From the NCBI RefSeq assembly GCF_003626655.1, contig NZ_RBAN01000001.1, positions 1,488,001 through 1,552,000 on the forward strand: DNA of 64,000 nt, given 5' to 3'. A program made the translations under genes and the position numbers. The notes under the pieces were generated by a model. The model ran no database searches. It worked only from the letters and a program-made list of their open reading frames with translations, and was not told the DNA's origin. Below are positions 37,554 to 45,500 of the stretch, piece after piece. The DNA comes from Micromonospora costi (GTDB lineage Bacteria; Actinomycetota; Actinomycetes; Mycobacteriales; Micromonosporaceae). How positions within the stretch are numbered: the first letter of the stretch is position 1; each line of letters opens with the position of its first letter.

Positions 37554-37628
37554 GTCGATCATGCAGTTGTGGTGCCCGGAGCACCCGCCTTCGCACCTTT
37601 TGCGGGGCACCATAACTGCATGATCGAC
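37554..37628. repeat. Palindromic element B1 (75 bp)
   Basis: Arms of 24 bases (37554-37577, starting GTCGATCATGCAGTTGTGGT, and 37605-37628) pair with one mismatch. The centre contains TCGCACCTTTTGC. It lies between the DUF779 gene and the DUF559 gene, which converge on it. Confidence 0.88.
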
Positions 37629-37634
37629 GCGACC

Positions 37635-38534
37635 TCAGCCTGCGAGCAGGAGCGTTTTCACCGTGGTCACTATGTGGGTGGGGCGGTGGTAGAGGTCTCG
37701 GTCGGTGAAGTGACGCATCTGCCAGCCGTTGGCGGCCAGCCAGTTCATCCGGGCACGGTCGCGACGCAGGCGATCACGGTCGAGGTGCGTACGGCCGTCG
37801 TACTCGATGCCGACCCGCCGCTCCCGGTACCCGAGGTCCAGGCGGTAGAGCGGAATGCCGTTCCGGTCCGGTACCCACACCTGCGGCTGCGGGGCCGGTA
37901 GCCCGCCATCGATCAGGAGCAGCCGCAACTGGCTCTCCTGGCGGCACTCCGCGCGAGGATCGGCGATGCGGATCAACGCCCTCGCCTGACACACGCCGCG
38001 CAGCCGAGCGTGTCGTGCCACCTCCGCGAGCAGCTCGTCGGGGCCGCACGCGCCGGCACGCAGACACAGGTCGAGCAGGGGCAGCGCGTCCATCCGACGC
38101 AGCGCGCGGGCGAGGTCGACGGCACAGCGAGCGGCCGGCGCGCACGGAACCCCACCGAGCAGGACCGGGTCGCGGACCGGAAGCACAGCCTCGTGTACGA
38201 CCACGCCCCTGACCCGCGGTACGACCACACCCGCCGGCACGATCACGTGTACGGCACTGGACTCGACGGCACCGAAACCGTGCAGCCGGGCACCGGTGTG
38301 AAATCCGATCACGGCGCCCTGCGGGAGCCGACGAAGCAGTGCCGCCAGACGACGGTTCGAAGCGCGCTGCTGACCCGGGGCGGGCGCGCCTCCGCGGCTC
38401 GCCGGGCCATCGGCCCGCCCGTACACGCCTCTCGACAGCCGGTCCAGCTCTCCCGCCCCGACCAGTCGCCGCAGCTGTTCCCTGCTGAGGCCGGAGTCGA
38501 GCAGTTCCGAGTAGAGGTACGGATCCCACGCCAC
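37635..38534 (-). CDS. AbiEi-like winged-helix plus DUF559 endonuclease-like protein (copy I)
   Basis: A 299-residue protein. Residues 1-45 are an AbiEi-type winged helix (LLDSGLSREQLRRLVGAGEL, then RLSRGVY). A middle domain (VVHEAVLPVRDP, CAVDLARALRRMDALPLLDL) leads to a C-terminal DUF559 domain of the PD-(D/E)XK/Vsr-like class. Candidate active-site residues are Glu200 (QESQLR), Asp233 (YRLDLGY) and Glu244/Asp246 (GIEYDG). It could nick or cut DNA; this is known only by family. GTG 38534 is chosen because a paired TGTGGACAA motif lies upstream. Copy II at 39904-40749 is clearly homologous with identical active-site spacing. Confidence 0.8.
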   Translation of the reverse strand: MAWDPYLYSELLDSGLSREQLRRLVGAGELDRLSRGVYGRADGPASRGGAPAPGQQRASNRRLAALLRRLPQGAVIGFHTGARLHGFGAVESSAVHVIVPAGVVVPRVRGVVVHEAVLPVRDPVLLGGVPCAPAARCAVDLARALRRMDALPLLDLCLRAGACGPDELLAEVARHARLRGVCQARALIRIADPRAECRQESQLRLLLIDGGLPAPQPQVWVPDRNGIPLYRLDLGYRERRVGIEYDGRTHLDRDRLRRDRARMNWLAANGWQMRHFTDRDLYHRPTHIVTTVKTLLLAG

Positions 38535-38582
38535 ACCTCGACCCTGCCCAAACCACCAACCCAGCAGGAGCCCCGTCCCCGC

Positions 38583-38614
38583 CCCCTGTGGACAACAAGA
38601 CCCCCTGTGGAAAA
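38583..38614. promoter_or_regulatory. Paired DnaA-box-like motifs upstream of DUF559 copy I
   Basis: CCCCTGTGGACAA (38583-38595) and CCCCTGTGGAAAA (38602-38614) are direct repeats 19 bp apart. TGTGGACAA is the complement of TTGTCCACA, the preferred DnaA box in Streptomyces. The same paired motif precedes DUF559 copy II. Confidence 0.55.
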
Positions 38615-38714
38615 CCCCACCACCGGCCCACCGTCTGCTAGGCGCCCCCACGCCGACCCGCCCCCAGGGTCCGCCTACCCTCGCGCCGATCCGCCCTCAC
38701 GTCCGCCTGCCCTC

Positions 38715-38790
38715 GTCGATCATGCAGTTGTGGTGGTGGGCAAAGGATGCGATAACACCAGTAAACAGGCACCACAAGTGCATGATCGAC
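38715..38790. repeat. Palindromic element B2 (76 bp)
   Basis: Twenty-base arms (GTCGATCATGCAGTTGTGGT at 38715-38734 and complement at 38771-38790, one mismatch). The reverse complement of its centre aligns with B1 (shared TCGCAYCYTTTGC), so it is inverted relative to B1. Confidence 0.86.
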
Positions 38791-38832
38791 GGGGAGCGGG
38801 GCGGGGCCGGGGGGGGGGCGGGCAGAGCCGGG

Positions 38833-39609
38833 CTAATCGCAGGCGTAGCCGTCTCCGTCGCGGTCCAGGTCGTAGATGTCGCTGCCGATCACGCGCACCG
38901 GTCCTGACACGTACGCGGGGCCGTTGCCGCTGCCGCCGGCGCAGTCCACGTCGCTGGCGATGGGGACGCAGCCGCTGTAGTTGGGATCGCAGGTGGACTG
39001 CGGCTTGGTACCGACCGCCACGACCTGGGTGACCGGCTGCTTCGTGACCACGGACTTGATCAGCTTCTTGCCGGTCTGCACCCCGTCGGTGATGGTGACC
39101 TGGTAGGTCAGGGTCCGTACGCCGTTCACGCCCTTCGTCCGCACGACGCGCTTGCCCTCGGCGAGGTTCGGATCCTCGACGGTCCGCTGGCCGTACTTGA
39201 TGGTCGCCGTCTCGGTGACCGTACGCTTCTCGACCGTCGGGCTCGACGGCGCGGACGACGAGGGCGCCACGGCCGACGGCGCCACGGCCGAGGGCGCGAC
39301 GGAGGACACGTCGACCGACGGCGGCGTGCCCGCAGGTTGCCCGACAGCCGTCGCGGGCGTACCGGCGACAGCCGGTTCACGCTCCGCCGAGACCGGACTG
39401 GTCGACCCGTTCTGTTCCGGCTCGCCGGCCACAAGGCCGATGACGCCCAGGCCGCCGCAGCAGAAGAGCATGAGGGACAACGCCCCGCCGACGATGAGCC
39501 CGGTCCGCTGCCCGGGTGTCAGCCGCCGGAACCAACTCGGACGCGCGCCGGGCGATACGGCGTACCCGGGCCCCGGCGGCGGAGGGAATGGTGATGGTGG
39601 ATGTGTCAC
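38833..39609 (-). CDS. Membrane protein with G5-like and excalibur calcium-binding domains
   Basis: A 258-residue protein with a Pro-rich cytoplasmic start, one membrane helix (GLIVGGALSLMLFCCGGLGV, about 40-60) and an exposed Ser/Ala/Pro linker. A G5-like domain follows (TETATIKYGQRTVEDPNLAEG, conserved GVNGVRTLTYQVTITDG). The C-terminus is an excalibur motif, DLDRDGDGYACD, preceded by CDPNYSGCVP. It is probably a surface protein binding cell wall or calcium. GTG 39609 (VTHPPSPFP) is the likely start. It lies between the two DUF559 units. Confidence 0.83.
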   Translation of the reverse strand: MTHPPSPFPPPPGPGYAVSPGARPSWFRRLTPGQRTGLIVGGALSLMLFCCGGLGVIGLVAGEPEQNGSTSPVSAEREPAVAGTPATAVGQPAGTPPSVDVSSVAPSAVAPSAVAPSSSAPSSPTVEKRTVTETATIKYGQRTVEDPNLAEGKRVVRTKGVNGVRTLTYQVTITDGVQTGKKLIKSVVTKQPVTQVVAVGTKPQSTCDPNYSGCVPIASDVDCAGGSGNGPAYVSGPVRVIGSDIYDLDRDGDGYACD

Positions 39610-39809
39610 GCGCCGAGTCTCGTCGGCAGATCGACTCGGCAAATCCCCTGACCTGCCGCTTCCCCGGACCCTACCGTTGCCGCGGGCAACGACGCGGGTA
39701 CCGCCCGGCAGCGGAAAGTAGTTGCCCGTTCAACCAGCGGCCACGAGGACCAACCCGACCGGCCATAGAGGACAGATCACTCGGTCCGGCGCTCTCCACC
39801 ACCCGTCCC

Positions 39810-39882
39810 CGCGATCTTGCACTTTGTGCCCCTGAAACGCGGCTTATGCCGGAAAAGCCGGGGCCAAAAGTGCAAGATCGCG
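39810..39882. repeat. Palindromic element C1 (73 bp)
   Basis: Sixteen-base perfect arms (CGCGATCTTGCACTTT at 39810-39825; complement 39867-39882). The centre contains CTTATGC and a GCCGGGGC segment, both conserved in C2. It lies 21 bp past the DUF559 copy II stop. Confidence 0.88.
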
Positions 39883-39903
39883 AGCGAGGAAGAGGGCGCG
39901 GGA

Positions 39904-40749
39904 TCAGGACAGGGCTGCGCGGATCGTGGTCACTATTCGGTACGGGTGGTGGTACAGGTCCTGGTCGGTGAAGTAGCGCATGCGCCACCCGTTGGCGTCG
40001 AGCCAGTTCACCCGTTCCCGGTCGTACCGGAGGCGCTCACGGTCCAGATGGGACAGCCCGTCGTACTCGATGCCGATCCGGCGTTCGCGGTAGCCCAGGT
40101 CGAGGCGGTAGCGGCGCACACCGTACGGGTCATGGACCCAGATCTGCGGCTCGGGCGCGGGCAGCCGGCCGTCGATCAGGATGAGGCGTAACTGGCTCTC
40201 CTGACGGCACTCCGCCCGACCGTCCGCCAGCGGGACGAGGTCGCGTGCCTGCCGGACGCCGCGCAGCGCCCGATGGGCGGGCAGTTCCGCCAGCAGGTCG
40301 TCACGGGTGACCGCGCCCGAGCGAAGCGCCGCGTCGAGCACCGGCAGGGCGTCGAGCCGTCGTACGCTCCGGGCGAGGTCGACCGCGCACCGGGCCGCCG
40401 GTACACACGGGAGGCCGTCGACGAGGACGGGCCGCACGGGTACGACCGAGTGGTGCACGACCAGGCCGGGCAACCGGGGCCGGGGCACGTCGGCCGGTAG
40501 CTGGACGTGGACCTGGTCCTCCCGGAGCACACCGAACCCGTGCCGGCGGGCCGCGCTCTGCCGGGTCAGGGTGGCGCCCTCGGGCAGGCACAGCAGCAGC
40601 GCCCGGAGTTCGTCGTCGTCCTCGTAGGGCCGGGCGGCGTAGACGCCCCGACGGACCCGGAGCAGTTCCTCCTTGCGGACCTGGGTCCGGAGCCGCTTCA
40701 CGGTGAGGCGCCGCAGCAGGTCCTCGACACGCCACAACTGGGTAGCCAC
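39904..40749 (-). CDS. AbiEi-like winged-helix plus DUF559 endonuclease-like protein (copy II)
   Basis: A 281-residue paralogue of copy I. It has an N-terminal winged helix (LLRRLTVKRLRTQVRKEELL, RVRRGVYA), a middle domain (VVHHSVVPVRPV, CAVDLARSVRRLDALPVLD) and DUF559 with Glu184 (QESQLR), Asp217 (YRLDLGY) and Glu228/Asp230 (GIEYDG). Active-site spacings (33 and 11 residues) equal those of copy I. The C-terminal 100 residues are more alike than the N-terminal, DNA-binding part, consistent with each copy recognising a different palindrome. GTG 40749 starts it. Confidence 0.82.
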   Translation of the reverse strand: MATQLWRVEDLLRRLTVKRLRTQVRKEELLRVRRGVYAARPYEDDDELRALLLCLPEGATLTRQSAARRHGFGVLREDQVHVQLPADVPRPRLPGLVVHHSVVPVRPVLVDGLPCVPAARCAVDLARSVRRLDALPVLDAALRSGAVTRDDLLAELPAHRALRGVRQARDLVPLADGRAECRQESQLRLILIDGRLPAPEPQIWVHDPYGVRRYRLDLGYRERRIGIEYDGLSHLDRERLRYDRERVNWLDANGWRMRYFTDQDLYHHPYRIVTTIRAALS

Positions 40750-40798
40750 AGCGGCACTATCCCGAACCGACGAGCCCGCAAGCGGCCCCCGAACTCCG

Positions 40799-40829
40799 CC
40801 CCTGTGGACAACCCCTCCCCTGTGGACAA
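40799..40829. promoter_or_regulatory. Paired DnaA-box-like motifs upstream of DUF559 copy II
   Basis: CCCCTGTGGACAA occurs twice (40799-40811 and 40817-40829), 18 bp apart in direct orientation, between the DUF559 start and palindrome C2. Both contain the exact TGTGGACAA, the complement of TTGTCCACA. Confidence 0.6.
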
Positions 40830-40864
40830 ACCCCCAGGCCCCGCGCCGTCGTGCTAACCACCCC

Positions 40865-40937
40865 CGCGATCTTGCACTTTCGGCCCCAGATATGCCTCTT
40901 ATGCACCAAAGGCCGGGGCACAGAGTGCAAGATCGCG
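40865..40937. repeat. Palindromic element C2 (73 bp)
   Basis: Fourteen-base perfect outer arms (CGCGATCTTGCACT and complement), extendable outward by CCC/GGG. It aligns with C1 over the full 73 bp, including the central CTTATGC. It sits between the start of DUF559 copy II and the 3' end of the ureohydrolase gene. Confidence 0.87.
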
Positions 40938-40963
40938 GGGGGAGGGGGCGGGAGGAGCAAACG

Positions 40964-41977
40964 CTAGCGCGAATCCAGCAGGGGTTTTTCGGGGTTCCAC
41001 GGGTCGCCGCCGGCGGCGTCGCGGCGGCGGCGGGCGATCGCGGACAGGGCCTCCAGCACCACCCGGTTGCCCAGGTACGCCGTGATGTCGGCGTGGTCGT
41101 ACGGGGGCGCGACCTCGACCACGTCCACGCCGACCACGGGCAGCTCGTAGCAGCAGCGCCGGACGGCGTCGAGCAGCTGCCGGGAGGTCAGCCCGCCCGG
41201 TTCCGGGGTGCCGGTGCCCGGGGCCATACCCGGGTCAACGACGTCCACGTCGACGGAGAGGAACACTCCCTCGCACTCGTCCACCGCGATCCGGAACGCC
41301 TCGGTCAGGCAGGTGTCCAGGCCGCGGGCGACCAGCTCGGTCATCTCGTACGAGCGCATCCGCTGCGCCGCCATCCAGGACAGGACGTCGGGACCCGGCC
41401 AGTAGCCGCGCAGGCCGATCTGGAGGAACCGGTCGCCGCGTACCGCACCGGACTCGATGAGCCGGCGCATCGGTTGGCCGTGCCCGTGCAGGTTGCCGAA
41501 CTCGACGTCACCGGTGTCGGCGTGCGCGTCGAAGTGCACGAGCGACACCCGGCCGAGCCCGTGGTGGCGGGCCACGCCGGTCGCGTCGGGCAGGGCGATG
41601 GAGTGGTCGCCGCCGAGCACGACCGGGATGGCGCCCGCCGAGGCGACGGTGTGCACCGCGACCTCCAGGGCCGACAGGGACCGCTCGATGTCGCCGGAGA
41701 ACATCTCGACGTCGCCCGCGTCGTACACCCGCAGGTCCCGCAGCCCGTCGACGCGCAGCGCGAGCGACGGACGCGAGCCGTCGTGCGGCAGGTAGCAGGC
41801 CTGGCGCATGGCGGACGGGCCGAACCGGGTGCCCGGCCGGTGGGAGGTGCCGCCGTCGAAGGGCGCGCCGACGATCACCACGTCCGCGTCGGCGAAGGAC
41901 GCCGCGTCGGCCAGGTCGCACGCCGGCACGCCGAGGAAGGTCAGGTCCGGCCCGTACATGGCTCCGTAGCGGCTCAC
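40964..41977 (-). CDS. speB: Ureohydrolase, agmatinase/guanidinobutyrase type
   Basis: A 337-residue binuclear-manganese ureohydrolase. Metal ligands are in GGDHSIALP, FDAHADTGD and SVDVDVVDP. It releases urea from agmatine (giving putrescine) or from guanidinobutyrate (giving GABA); both fit the surrounding polyamine/GABA genes. GTG 41977 overlaps the upstream stop (GTGA) and follows GGAGG. It is the last gene of the seven-gene minus-strand run that starts at the substrate-binding protein gene. Confidence 0.92.
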   Translation of the reverse strand: MSRYGAMYGPDLTFLGVPACDLADAASFADADVVIVGAPFDGGTSHRPGTRFGPSAMRQACYLPHDGSRPSLALRVDGLRDLRVYDAGDVEMFSGDIERSLSALEVAVHTVASAGAIPVVLGGDHSIALPDATGVARHHGLGRVSLVHFDAHADTGDVEFGNLHGHGQPMRRLIESGAVRGDRFLQIGLRGYWPGPDVLSWMAAQRMRSYEMTELVARGLDTCLTEAFRIAVDECEGVFLSVDVDVVDPGMAPGTGTPEPGGLTSRQLLDAVRRCCYELPVVGVDVVEVAPPYDHADITAYLGNRVVLEALSAIARRRRDAAGGDPWNPEKPLLDSR

Positions 41978-43176
41978 CGCTCCTCCATTCCCCAGGGCGA
42001 GCCGTAGTTGGTCAGCAGGTCGAGGAAGGGCTTCGGCGGCATCGCCTCCGGGCCCAGCACCCCGCTGCCGGCCCAGGCGCCCGTGGCGAGCAGTTCCAGC
42101 GCCACCACCGGGTTGAGCGCGGTCTGCCAGACCACGGCCTGGTGGCCGTACTCCCGCATCGACCACTCGTTGTCGACCACGTGGTACAGGTAGACGCGCC
42201 GCGGCCGGCCGTCGTGCCCGGTGCCGGTCACGTACGTGCCCGCGCAGGTGCGCCCGCGCATCCGGTCGCCCAGGGTGGCCGGGTCGGGCAGGCAGGCGGC
42301 CACCACGTCCCGCGGCGACACCGACGCGCCGCCGACCCGCACCGGCGCCGTCGAGTCCAGGCCGAGCTTGTGCAGGGTCTTGAGTACGCCGATGAACTCG
42401 TCGCCGAGGCCGTACTTGAACGTGACCCGCTTCGCGTCCACCCAGCGCGGGATGAGCAGCACCTCCTCGTGCTCCACGTTCACGCACTCGACCGGGCCGA
42501 TCCCCTCGGGGAACTCGAAGACCTCCGGCTCGGAGAACGGCGCCGTCGTGTACCAGCCCCGGCCCGACTCCCACACCACCGGCGGGTTCAGGCACTCCTC
42601 GATCGTGGTCCAGATGGAGAACGACGGGGCGAAGTCGTAGCCGTCGACGGTCAGGTTCGCGCCGTCGCGTACGCCGATCTCGTCGATCTCGGCGAACAGC
42701 TCGTCGGCGGCGTACCGGGCGAAGACGTCGGAGAGCCCCGGTTCAACGCCGATGCCGCACAGCGCGAGCCGGCCGGCGGCGGCCCACCGGTCGGCGACCG
42801 CGAACTGCTCGTCACCGAGCTTCACCCCGGTCTCGGCGTACGGCCGGGCGGGGTGCGGGCGGGACAGCGACATCGCCATGTCGAGGTAGTCGGCGCCGGC
42901 CGCGTACGCGCCCTCGAAGATCGGCAGCACGAAGCGGGGGTCGACGGCGTTGAGCACGTGGGTGATCCGGTGCTCCCGGCAGAGCGCCGCGACCGCCTCG
43001 GCCGAGGAGGCGTCCACGGACGCGGCCACGAACCGGGGGCCGTGGTCCGCGACAGCGCGGCTCGCCCGGCCGGCGTCGCGGTCGGCGACCACCACGGTCT
43101 CGAAGAAGGCACGACGGGCGGCGATGGCGACGGCGGCCGACCCGACGCCGCCCGCGCCCACCAGCAGGATGCGCAT
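41974..43176 (-). CDS. Saccharopine dehydrogenase-like oxidoreductase
   Basis: A 400-residue protein with an N-terminal Rossmann motif (ILLVGAGGVGSAA, residues 3-15) and the saccharopine dehydrogenase/carboxynorspermidine synthase fold (YLDMAMSLSRPH, GIGVEPGLSDVFA). Relatives reduce or oxidise secondary amines formed with amino acids, and carboxy(nor)spermidine enzymes belong to this family. In an operon with polyamine uptake and a ureohydrolase it may act on a polyamine-derived imine. It overlaps both neighbours (TGATG and GTGA). Confidence 0.88.
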   Translation of the reverse strand: MRILLVGAGGVGSAAVAIAARRAFFETVVVADRDAGRASRAVADHGPRFVAASVDASSAEAVAALCREHRITHVLNAVDPRFVLPIFEGAYAAGADYLDMAMSLSRPHPARPYAETGVKLGDEQFAVADRWAAAGRLALCGIGVEPGLSDVFARYAADELFAEIDEIGVRDGANLTVDGYDFAPSFSIWTTIEECLNPPVVWESGRGWYTTAPFSEPEVFEFPEGIGPVECVNVEHEEVLLIPRWVDAKRVTFKYGLGDEFIGVLKTLHKLGLDSTAPVRVGGASVSPRDVVAACLPDPATLGDRMRGRTCAGTYVTGTGHDGRPRRVYLYHVVDNEWSMREYGHQAVVWQTALNPVVALELLATGAWAGSGVLGPEAMPPKPFLDLLTNYGSPWGMEER

Positions 43177-44597
43177 CAGGAATCGAACCCCAAACCGAGA
43201 CGATCGAGCGTACGGAGCCAGAGGTTGCGCCGGCCGTGGTCCGCGTCGGCGCGGGCCAGGGACCAGCGGGTGAGGTTGATGCCGGCCGCCCGGAACGGTT
43301 CCGGCGGGAACGGCAGGGGCGTGGTGCGGACCAGGTCGAGCCGGGTCAGCGGGGTGTCGGCGCCGGCCAGCAGGTCGAGCATCACCCGGGCGCCGAAGCG
43401 GGTGGCCCCGACGCCGAGGCCGGTGAAGCCGGCCGCGTACGCGAGCCGCCCGGAGTAGGCGGTGCCGAAGAACGGGCAGAACCGGGTGCAGGTGTCGATC
43501 ACCCCGCCCCAGCGGTGGCTGAAGCGCAGGCCGTCGAGTTGCGGGAACGTCGTGAAGAAGTGGTCGGCGAGCGTGTGGAAGGTGTGCCAGCGCTGTTCCA
43601 GGGCCGGTGCCGTGCGGTTGCCGTAGTGGTAGACGGCGTCGTACCCGCCGAAGAGGATCCGGCCGTCGGAGGTGAGCCGGTAGTAGTGGAACTGGTTGCC
43701 GGTGTCCGCGAGGCCCTGCCGGTTGGCCCAGCCGACCGAACGCCGCTCGTCGTCCCCCAACGGCTCGGTCATCAACGCGTAGTCGTAGACCGGCACCAGC
43801 CAGGCGCGCAGCCGGCGCAGCAGCGGCGGGAACGCGTTGGTGGCGAGCACCACCTGCCGCGCGTGGACGACACCCGGTTCCCCGTCCCGGCCGCCGGCGG
43901 TCGCGGCCCGCAGCGCCGCGCCCTGCTCGCGCAGCCCGGTGACCCGGGTGTGCTCGGCGATCCGCACGCCGAGGCTCAGGCAGGCCCGGCGCAGCCCCCA
44001 GGCGAGCTTCGCCGGGTCGAGCAGCGCCACCCGGTCGCGGTCCCACAACCCGCCGAGGTACGTGGGCGAGGCCACCTCGGCGCGTACCTCGTCGCCGTCG
44101 AGCAGCCGCACGTCGTGGCCGTACCGGCGGGCCAGCTCGGCGTCGGCGGCGAGGCCGTCGAGCTGGTACGGCTCGACGGCGACGGCCAGCTCCCCGGTGC
44201 GCTCGAAGTCGCAGTCGATGCCGTACTCGGCCACGGTGGCGGCGATGGCGTCGAGGTTCTCCCGGCCGAGCCGTTCCAGCTCGTCGATCTCGCCGGGGAA
44301 CCGCTCGACGCCGTTGGCGAGACCGTGGGTGAGCGAGGCGGCGCAGAAGCCGCCGTTGCGCCCGGACGCCGCCCAGCCGCAGGTGCCGGCGTCGACCAGC
44401 AGCACGTCCCGGCCGGGGTCGTCCCGTTTCGCCAGCAGCGCGGTCCACAGCCCGCTGTACCCGCCGCCGATGACGAGCAGGTCGGCGGTGTGCGTGCCGT
44501 GCAGCGGCGGGAGCGGGTCGGGGCGTTCCGGGCGGTCCAGCCAGTACGGCACGGGCACCGCGTCGGCCAGCGCCCGGCCGAGGCCCGGGCGGGTCAT
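43176..44597 (-). CDS. FAD-dependent amine oxidoreductase (PuuB/DAO type), copy 1
   Basis: A 473-residue flavoenzyme with an N-terminal dinucleotide fold (LLVIGGGYSGLWTALLAKR) and the ASGRNGGFC motif of the D-amino-acid/glycine oxidase family, closest to gamma-glutamylputrescine oxidoreductase. The C-terminal FAD contact region is FTGLGVGATRFGAR. It probably oxidises a (modified) polyamine to an aldehyde for the aldehyde dehydrogenases. ATG 44597 overlaps the permease stop by four bases. A second, diverged copy is at 51011-52387. Confidence 0.9.
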   Translation of the reverse strand: MTRPGLGRALADAVPVPYWLDRPERPDPLPPLHGTHTADLLVIGGGYSGLWTALLAKRDDPGRDVLLVDAGTCGWAASGRNGGFCAASLTHGLANGVERFPGEIDELERLGRENLDAIAATVAEYGIDCDFERTGELAVAVEPYQLDGLAADAELARRYGHDVRLLDGDEVRAEVASPTYLGGLWDRDRVALLDPAKLAWGLRRACLSLGVRIAEHTRVTGLREQGAALRAATAGGRDGEPGVVHARQVVLATNAFPPLLRRLRAWLVPVYDYALMTEPLGDDERRSVGWANRQGLADTGNQFHYYRLTSDGRILFGGYDAVYHYGNRTAPALEQRWHTFHTLADHFFTTFPQLDGLRFSHRWGGVIDTCTRFCPFFGTAYSGRLAYAAGFTGLGVGATRFGARVMLDLLAGADTPLTRLDLVRTTPLPFPPEPFRAAGINLTRWSLARADADHGRRNLWLRTLDRLGLGFDS

Positions 44598-45442
44598 GAC
44601 CGACGCCGTGCGGCTCCGCCGACCGCCGGGGCGACCGGCAACGCGGCGCGGCGGGCCCGCCGGCCGCGCAGCGTGCTGGCCAGCACCAGCAGCAGCGCGA
44701 TCGCGAACATCGCGGTGCCGATGACGTTGACCTGCGGCGGGATGCCCCGCTGGGCGGCGCCCCACACGTACATGGGGAACGTGACGGTGGTGCCCGCGTT
44801 GAAGTTCGTGATGATGAAGTCGTCGAAGCTCAGCGAGAAGGCGAGCAGCGCGGCGGCCACGATGCCGGGCAGCACGAGCGGCAGGGTGACGCGCCGGAAC
44901 GTCTGCCACTCGCTCGCGTAGAGGTCCATGGCGGCCTCCTCCAGCCGGGAGTCCATCCCGGCCAGCCGCGCCTTCACGGTCACCACCACGAACGACACGC
45001 AGAACATGACGTGCGCGATCACGATGGTCCAGAAGCCCTGCGGCACCCCGGCGGCGACGAAGAGGGCGAGCAGCGAGGTGCCCATCACCAGTTCCGGGGT
45101 GGCCATCGGCAGGAAGATCAGCACGTTGATCCCGGCCCGGCCGCGGAACCGGTGCCGGACCAGGGCGAACGCCATCAGCGTACCGAGGACCGTCGACACC
45201 GCGGTGGCCAGGAAGCCGATCTGCACGCTGCGCACCACGGCGTCGCACATGTCGGAGGTCGCGCACGGGTTCCGCCAGTTGTCCAGCGTGAACTCGTGGA
45301 AGTCGTACGACAGGCGGCTGGACGGGCGGTTGAACGACAGCCCGGCCACCACGACGATCGGCAGCGACAGGTAGCCCAGGACCAGCAGCGCGACGGCCAT
45401 CACCCACCGGTCGGCGAGCCAGCGCCAGAACCTCGCGCTCAC
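44594..45442 (-). CDS. Polyamine-type ABC transporter permease (PotC-like)
   Basis: A 282-residue permease with six helices and the ABC-interaction loop EEAAMDLYASEWQTFRRVTLP. Family and partner order match PotC of spermidine/putrescine importers. GTG 45442 (MSARFWRWLADRW) or GTG 45451 may be used. The gap to the PotB-like gene is occupied by a repetitive-looking sequence at 45456-45500. Confidence 0.92.
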   Translation of the reverse strand: MSARFWRWLADRWVMAVALLVLGYLSLPIVVVAGLSFNRPSSRLSYDFHEFTLDNWRNPCATSDMCDAVVRSVQIGFLATAVSTVLGTLMAFALVRHRFRGRAGINVLIFLPMATPELVMGTSLLALFVAAGVPQGFWTIVIAHVMFCVSFVVVTVKARLAGMDSRLEEAAMDLYASEWQTFRRVTLPLVLPGIVAAALLAFSLSFDDFIITNFNAGTTVTFPMYVWGAAQRGIPPQVNVIGTAMFAIALLLVLASTLRGRRARRAALPVAPAVGGAARRRS

Positions 45443-45455
45443 CGGAGCCACCCTT

Positions 45456-45500
45456 CGTTCGCGACTGCGGGGCTCCGCTTCGCTGCGCTCCTCGCGCTCA
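45456..45500. repeat. Probable dispersed intergenic repeat between permease genes
   Basis: On the minus strand this reads GAGGAGCGCAGCGAAGCGG followed by AGCCCCGCAGTCGCGAACGA. I recall near-identical strings in many Micromonospora intergenic spacers, but only this copy is in the window. It splits two genes that in most such operons overlap. Confidence 0.4.

Larger units (their letters stand above)
37554..38790. mobile_element. Putative DUF559-palindrome unit I
   Basis: A DUF559 gene is bracketed by two copies of palindrome family B (37554-37628 and 38715-38790). By their inner sequences (TCGCAYCYTTTGC) these are in opposite orientation, so the unit has inverted terminal repeats, each itself a palindrome. 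The gene's stop is 6 bp from one copy. No target-site duplication was found by eye. Mobility is a hypothesis based on architecture. Confidence 0.45.
39810..40937. mobile_element. Putative DUF559-palindrome unit II
   Basis: The second DUF559 gene is bracketed by two 73-bp copies of palindrome family C (39810-39882 and 40865-40937). They align without gaps and are in the same orientation. The layout (stop-side palindrome close to the gene, start-side palindrome beyond paired TGTGGACAA motifs) repeats unit I although the palindrome sequence differs. Mobility is inferred. Confidence 0.45.

Noticed and set aside
37554..40937. Palindromes B and C as ordinary rho-independent terminators only
   Set aside because: Start-side copies B2 and C2 lie upstream of genes on the same strand, lengths are fixed within families, and inner sequences are conserved. 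Plain terminators do not explain that, though termination may be a side effect.
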